A DNA stretch of 41,502 nt, from positions 1 through 41,502 of the forward strand of contig JAKAED010000014.1 of NCBI GenBank assembly GCA_021820105.1, written 5' to 3'. This stretch comes from Actinomycetes bacterium (lineage in GTDB: Bacteria; Actinomycetota; Thermoleophilia; Solirubrobacterales; Solirubrobacteraceae). Under the pieces are notes generated by a model, which was not told the origin of the DNA, made no database searches, and saw nothing but the letters and a program-made list of their open reading frames with translations. The position numbers and the translations under genes were made by a program. Every line of letters starts with the position of its first letter. Within the stretch, counting starts at the first letter, position 1. Positions 38,878 to 41,502 of this stretch are shown in pieces.

Positions 38878-40124
38878 TGGTGTCTGGATCGTTCTTCAGC
38901 TCGCGCTGGGTTCAGTGCCCGGACTACGTCACTGAGGTCGCCGATGGACGGCTGCCCGGAGGGTTTCGCGCGGCCGGCGTGGCCTGCGGCGTCAAGGCTG
39001 GCGGGCGCCGTGATCTCGGACTGGTGATCTCCGACAGCAAGGAGACGACCAGCGCAGCACGCTTCAGTCGCTCCGGCGCTCAGTCAGCGCCCGTGTTGCT
39101 GACCAGACAGGAGTCGAAGATCTGGGAGCTGCGCGCGGTGGTGGTCAACTCGGGCAACGCCAACGCAGCCACCGGCAGACGCGGCCTTGATGACGCGGGC
39201 GCGATGCGCGCTGCAGCCGCAGCTGTTGCCGGAGTGGAGCCAAACCACGTCGCGGTCGCCTCGACAGGTGTGATCGGTGTGCCGCTGCCGATCGACCTGA
39301 TCACAGACGGCATAGCCCACGTCGGCGATCAGCTCAGGATCGACGGTGCCGCCGATTTTGCCGAGGCAATCCGCACCACCGACGCGTTCCCGAAACAGGT
39401 CACACTGGAGATCGCACTTTCCACGGGCACGGTGCGACTCAGCGTCCAGGCCAAGGGTGCCGGCATGATCTCACCGAACTTCGCCACCCTGCTCGTGTTT
39501 GTGCAGACCGATGCTGCCATGGATGCCGATGAGGCTGAGCTGCTGCTCTCAGTCTGTACCAAGCGCTCCTTTGACCGCATCAGCGTTGACGGCCAACTCT
39601 CCACCTCTGACACGATCGTGCTGCAGGCATCCGGAGTCTCTGGAGTCCGGATCGAACCCAAGACCGAGGATGAGCGTCGTTTCGGAGAGGCGCTCGATGC
39701 GGCTCTGCGCCAGGTGGCGCTGTTGGTGGCTCAAGATGGCGAGGGGGCCCGCCGTGTGGGTCGCGTGGTGGTCAAGGGCGGCGACGAGCACGCCGTCCAG
39801 CGGGTCGCGCATGCGGTGGCGGATTCACCCTTGGTCAAGACGGCTCTGTACGGCGGCGACCCGAATTGGGGCCGGATCATCCAGGCTGTTGGCGCCGCCC
39901 TACCAGGAGCGGCACCCCTGCAGGTGGACATCTCGATTGAGGGCATCGTCGTATGCGTGAACGGAAGCTACGTCAGGCACGACGAGCAGGCGCTGCGTGA
40001 GGCGGTCAGCCATCAGGAGGTCGAGTATGAGGTCGTGCTCCCCGGTGAGGGCGCTGAGGCGGAGCGGTACTTCTCTGACCTCGGCCACGAGTACGTGACG
40101 ATCAACGCGGAGTACACGACATGA
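38877..40124 (+). CDS. argJ: Glutamate N-acetyltransferase / amino-acid acetyltransferase (ornithine acetyltransferase)
   Basis: ArgJ moves acetyl from N-acetylornithine to glutamate and so recycles the acetyl group. The 415-residue precursor is expected to cut itself before the threonine in KGAGMISPNFATLL, the conserved autocleavage site that becomes the nucleophile. VVNSGNANAATG and FDRISVDGQLSTSDTI are further family blocks, and the chain ends EYTT. It overlaps argC by one base and argB by ATGA. Whether it also uses acetyl-CoA cannot be told. Confidence 0.96.
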   Translation: MVSGSFFSSRWVQCPDYVTEVADGRLPGGFRAAGVACGVKAGGRRDLGLVISDSKETTSAARFSRSGAQSAPVLLTRQESKIWELRAVVVNSGNANAATGRRGLDDAGAMRAAAAAVAGVEPNHVAVASTGVIGVPLPIDLITDGIAHVGDQLRIDGAADFAEAIRTTDAFPKQVTLEIALSTGTVRLSVQAKGAGMISPNFATLLVFVQTDAAMDADEAELLLSVCTKRSFDRISVDGQLSTSDTIVLQASGVSGVRIEPKTEDERRFGEALDAALRQVALLVAQDGEGARRVGRVVVKGGDEHAVQRVAHAVADSPLVKTALYGGDPNWGRIIQAVGAALPGAAPLQVDISIEGIVVCVNGSYVRHDEQALREAVSHQEVEYEVVLPGEGAEAERYFSDLGHEYVTINAEYTT

Positions 40125-40996
40125 GTGCAGCTCGCCCCCAGCGTGATGTGCAGACGCTGCTCGAGGCGCTGCCATACATCCGCGAATTTCACGGCAAGAC
40201 CGTGGTCATCAAGTACGGCGGTGCAGCGATGGTCGACCCGCAGCTCAAGGAGGAGTTCGCACGCGACGTGGTGCTGCTCAAGTATGTGGGCATGAACCCG
40301 GTGATCGTCCATGGTGGCGGCCCGGAGATCACCTCCTTCATGCAGCGGCTGGACCTGCCGGTCCAGTTCGTCGACGGCCTGCGGGTATCGGACGAGCAGA
40401 CCGTCGAGTTGGCCAAGATGGTGTTGGTGGGCAAGGTCAACAAGGACATTGTGCTGTTGATCAACCGCCATGGGCAGCCGGCGGTTGGGCTGAGTGGAGA
40501 CGACGGGCTGCTGTTCCGCGCCAGTCGGATGCTGGCCCCCAGCGGCGCTGACATCGGTTTCGTGGGCAGGATCGACCACGTCAACACCGGCGTGCTCACG
40601 CACATCGCCGCCGACTACATCCCGGTGATCGCCAGCGTCGGTGTTGACGCTGACGGCAACTCCTACAACATCAACGCCGATGAGGCCGCGGGCGCCGTGG
40701 CCAGCGCCCTGCGTGCCTACAAAGTCATGTTCATGACCGACGTGGCCGGCTGGCTGGCTGACCCGGCGGATCCTGGGAGCCTGGTCTCGGAGGTGGGCGC
40801 CGACGAGCTCGAACAGGCCCTGCCCGGTGTCAGCGGAGGGATGCGGCCGAAGCTGCAAGCGTGCCTGGACGCAGTGCGCGGCGGCGTCTCCGCCGCCTAC
40901 ATCGTGGACGGCCGTGTCCCGCACTCACTGCTCACGGAGCTCTTCACCGATGCCGGTTCAGGAACCATGATCCGATCGTTCGGGAGCGGAACGTGA
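40121..40996 (+). CDS. argB: Acetylglutamate kinase
   Basis: ArgB phosphorylates N-acetylglutamate, usually the arginine-inhibited step. The 291-residue amino-acid kinase shows TVVIKYGGAAMVDPQLKEEF, VIVHGGGPEITSFM, NINADEAAGAVASALRA, FMTDVAGWL and GGMRPKLQACLDAV. The N-terminal extension (about 25 residues, QRDVQTLLEALPYIREF) is typical of the arginine-sensitive hexameric type. It starts in the argJ stop and ends in GTGA with argD. Confidence 0.96.
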   Translation: MSAARPQRDVQTLLEALPYIREFHGKTVVIKYGGAAMVDPQLKEEFARDVVLLKYVGMNPVIVHGGGPEITSFMQRLDLPVQFVDGLRVSDEQTVELAKMVLVGKVNKDIVLLINRHGQPAVGLSGDDGLLFRASRMLAPSGADIGFVGRIDHVNTGVLTHIAADYIPVIASVGVDADGNSYNINADEAAGAVASALRAYKVMFMTDVAGWLADPADPGSLVSEVGADELEQALPGVSGGMRPKLQACLDAVRGGVSAAYIVDGRVPHSLLTELFTDAGSGTMIRSFGSGT

Positions 40997-41502
40997 GCCT
41001 CGCGGACCTGCAGGAGCTGGAGCGACGCTACGCGATCCCGACGTATGTGCGCAATCCCGTGCAGTTCGTACGCGGGCAGGGGGTGCTCCTGTGGGACGCC
41101 GACGGCAATGAGTACCTTGACTTCCTGGCCGGTATCTCGGTGCTCAACGTGGGTCACTGCCACCCGCGTGTGATCGCTGCCATCCAGCAGCAGGCCGCGC
41201 AGCTCACGCACGTCTCAAACCTCTACTACACGGAGCCGGCGATGCGCCTGTCGGAAGCGCTGTCGGAGTCATCGCTTGGAGGCAAGGTCTTCCTCTGCAA
41301 TTCAGGCGCGGAGGCCAATGAGGCGGCAATCAAGCTTGCTCGTCGCCATCGGGCGGCGGGGGAGATCGTGGTGCTGCGCGAGGCCTTCCACGGGCGCACC
41401 TACGGTGCGCTCTCGGCCACACCGCAGGAGGCCAAACAGGCGCCGTTTGCGCCTCTGGTGCCTGGGTTCGTGGTCTGCGAGAAGAGCGCGCAGGCCGGGT
41501 AC
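40993..41502 (+). CDS. argD: Acetylornithine aminotransferase, 5' part
   Basis: This is a partial gene: 170 codons are present and the frame runs off the window. The GTG overlaps the argB stop (GTGA). The readable part matches PLP-dependent class III aminotransferases: YLDFLAGISVLNVGHCHPRV, SNLYYTEP, VFLCNSGAEANEAAIKLAR and EAFHGRTYGALSATP. The NSGAEANE phosphate-binding loop and the FHGRT motif are intact. It transaminates N-acetylglutamate semialdehyde to N-acetylornithine. Confidence 0.95.
   Translation, partial: MSLADLQELERRYAIPTYVRNPVQFVRGQGVLLWDADGNEYLDFLAGISVLNVGHCHPRVIAAIQQQAAQLTHVSNLYYTEPAMRLSEALSESSLGGKVFLCNSGAEANEAAIKLARRHRAAGEIVVLREAFHGRTYGALSATPQEAKQAPFAPLVPGFVVCEKSAQAGY

Overview
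The window is GC-rich and almost fully coding. It reads as a chromosomal segment of an actinobacterium, and the gene content (DUF5335, DUF1918, a secreted SCP-repeat protein, a TadE-like orphan, a PreT/Kor operon) makes the Solirubrobacterales/Thermoleophilia my best guess. This is inference from gene families, not from a marker tree. The strongest anchor is the right third: thrS-infC-rpmI-rplT-rRNA methyltransferase-pheS-pheT-argC-argJ-argB-argD, a gene order known from actinobacteria such as Mycobacterium. I see no insertion sequence, prophage, CRISPR array or replication origin.

Left part (1-11 kb). A DUF4258/DUF2283-like toxin-antitoxin-type pair on the minus strand is followed by about 640 bases with no gene I can support, then tRNA-Gly(GCC) with its own terminator. 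Next come a molybdate/tungstate uptake locus (binding protein plus a permease-ATPase fusion), a DUF5335 gene, and a tightly overlapping five-gene operon. That operon encodes a PreT/GltD-type flavoprotein, a 2x[4Fe-4S] ferredoxin and the alpha, beta and gamma subunits of a 2-oxoacid:ferredoxin oxidoreductase. A TadE/G-like secreted protein and a metallo-beta-lactamase-fold protein follow.

Middle (11-29.5 kb). A CoA-transferase/HMG-CoA-lyase pair is followed by a dienelactone-hydrolase-type enzyme, a baeRF/Vms1-like release-factor homologue coupled to DUF1918, nadA, a methyltransferase divergent from an HxlR-SCP2 regulator, a large secreted repeat protein and tRNA-Cys(GCA). A MarR-controlled electrophile/quinone-type operon (YceI, FMN reductase, two-domain VOC dioxygenase) comes next, and its promoter and two matching inverted-repeat operators can be read from the sequence. 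Then come a class V aminotransferase, a 34-residue membrane peptide, a small secreted protein, a cytochrome P450, a CDP-alcohol phosphatidyltransferase, an NAD-dependent epimerase and a SnoaL-ABM-zinc-ribbon fusion.

Right part (29.7-41.5 kb). tRNA-Val(GAC) is followed by the translation cluster and the arginine biosynthesis genes, largely coupled by 4-base start/stop overlaps. argD runs off the end of the window. IF3 carries an unusually long Ala/Glu/Lys-rich tail.

Expression signals. Five genes (at 10986-, 17572+, 23198-, 24795+ and 28466-) have a TANNNT -10 box ending only 6 or 7 bases before the start codon and lack a Shine-Dalgarno sequence. This suggests leaderless transcripts and was used to choose those starts.
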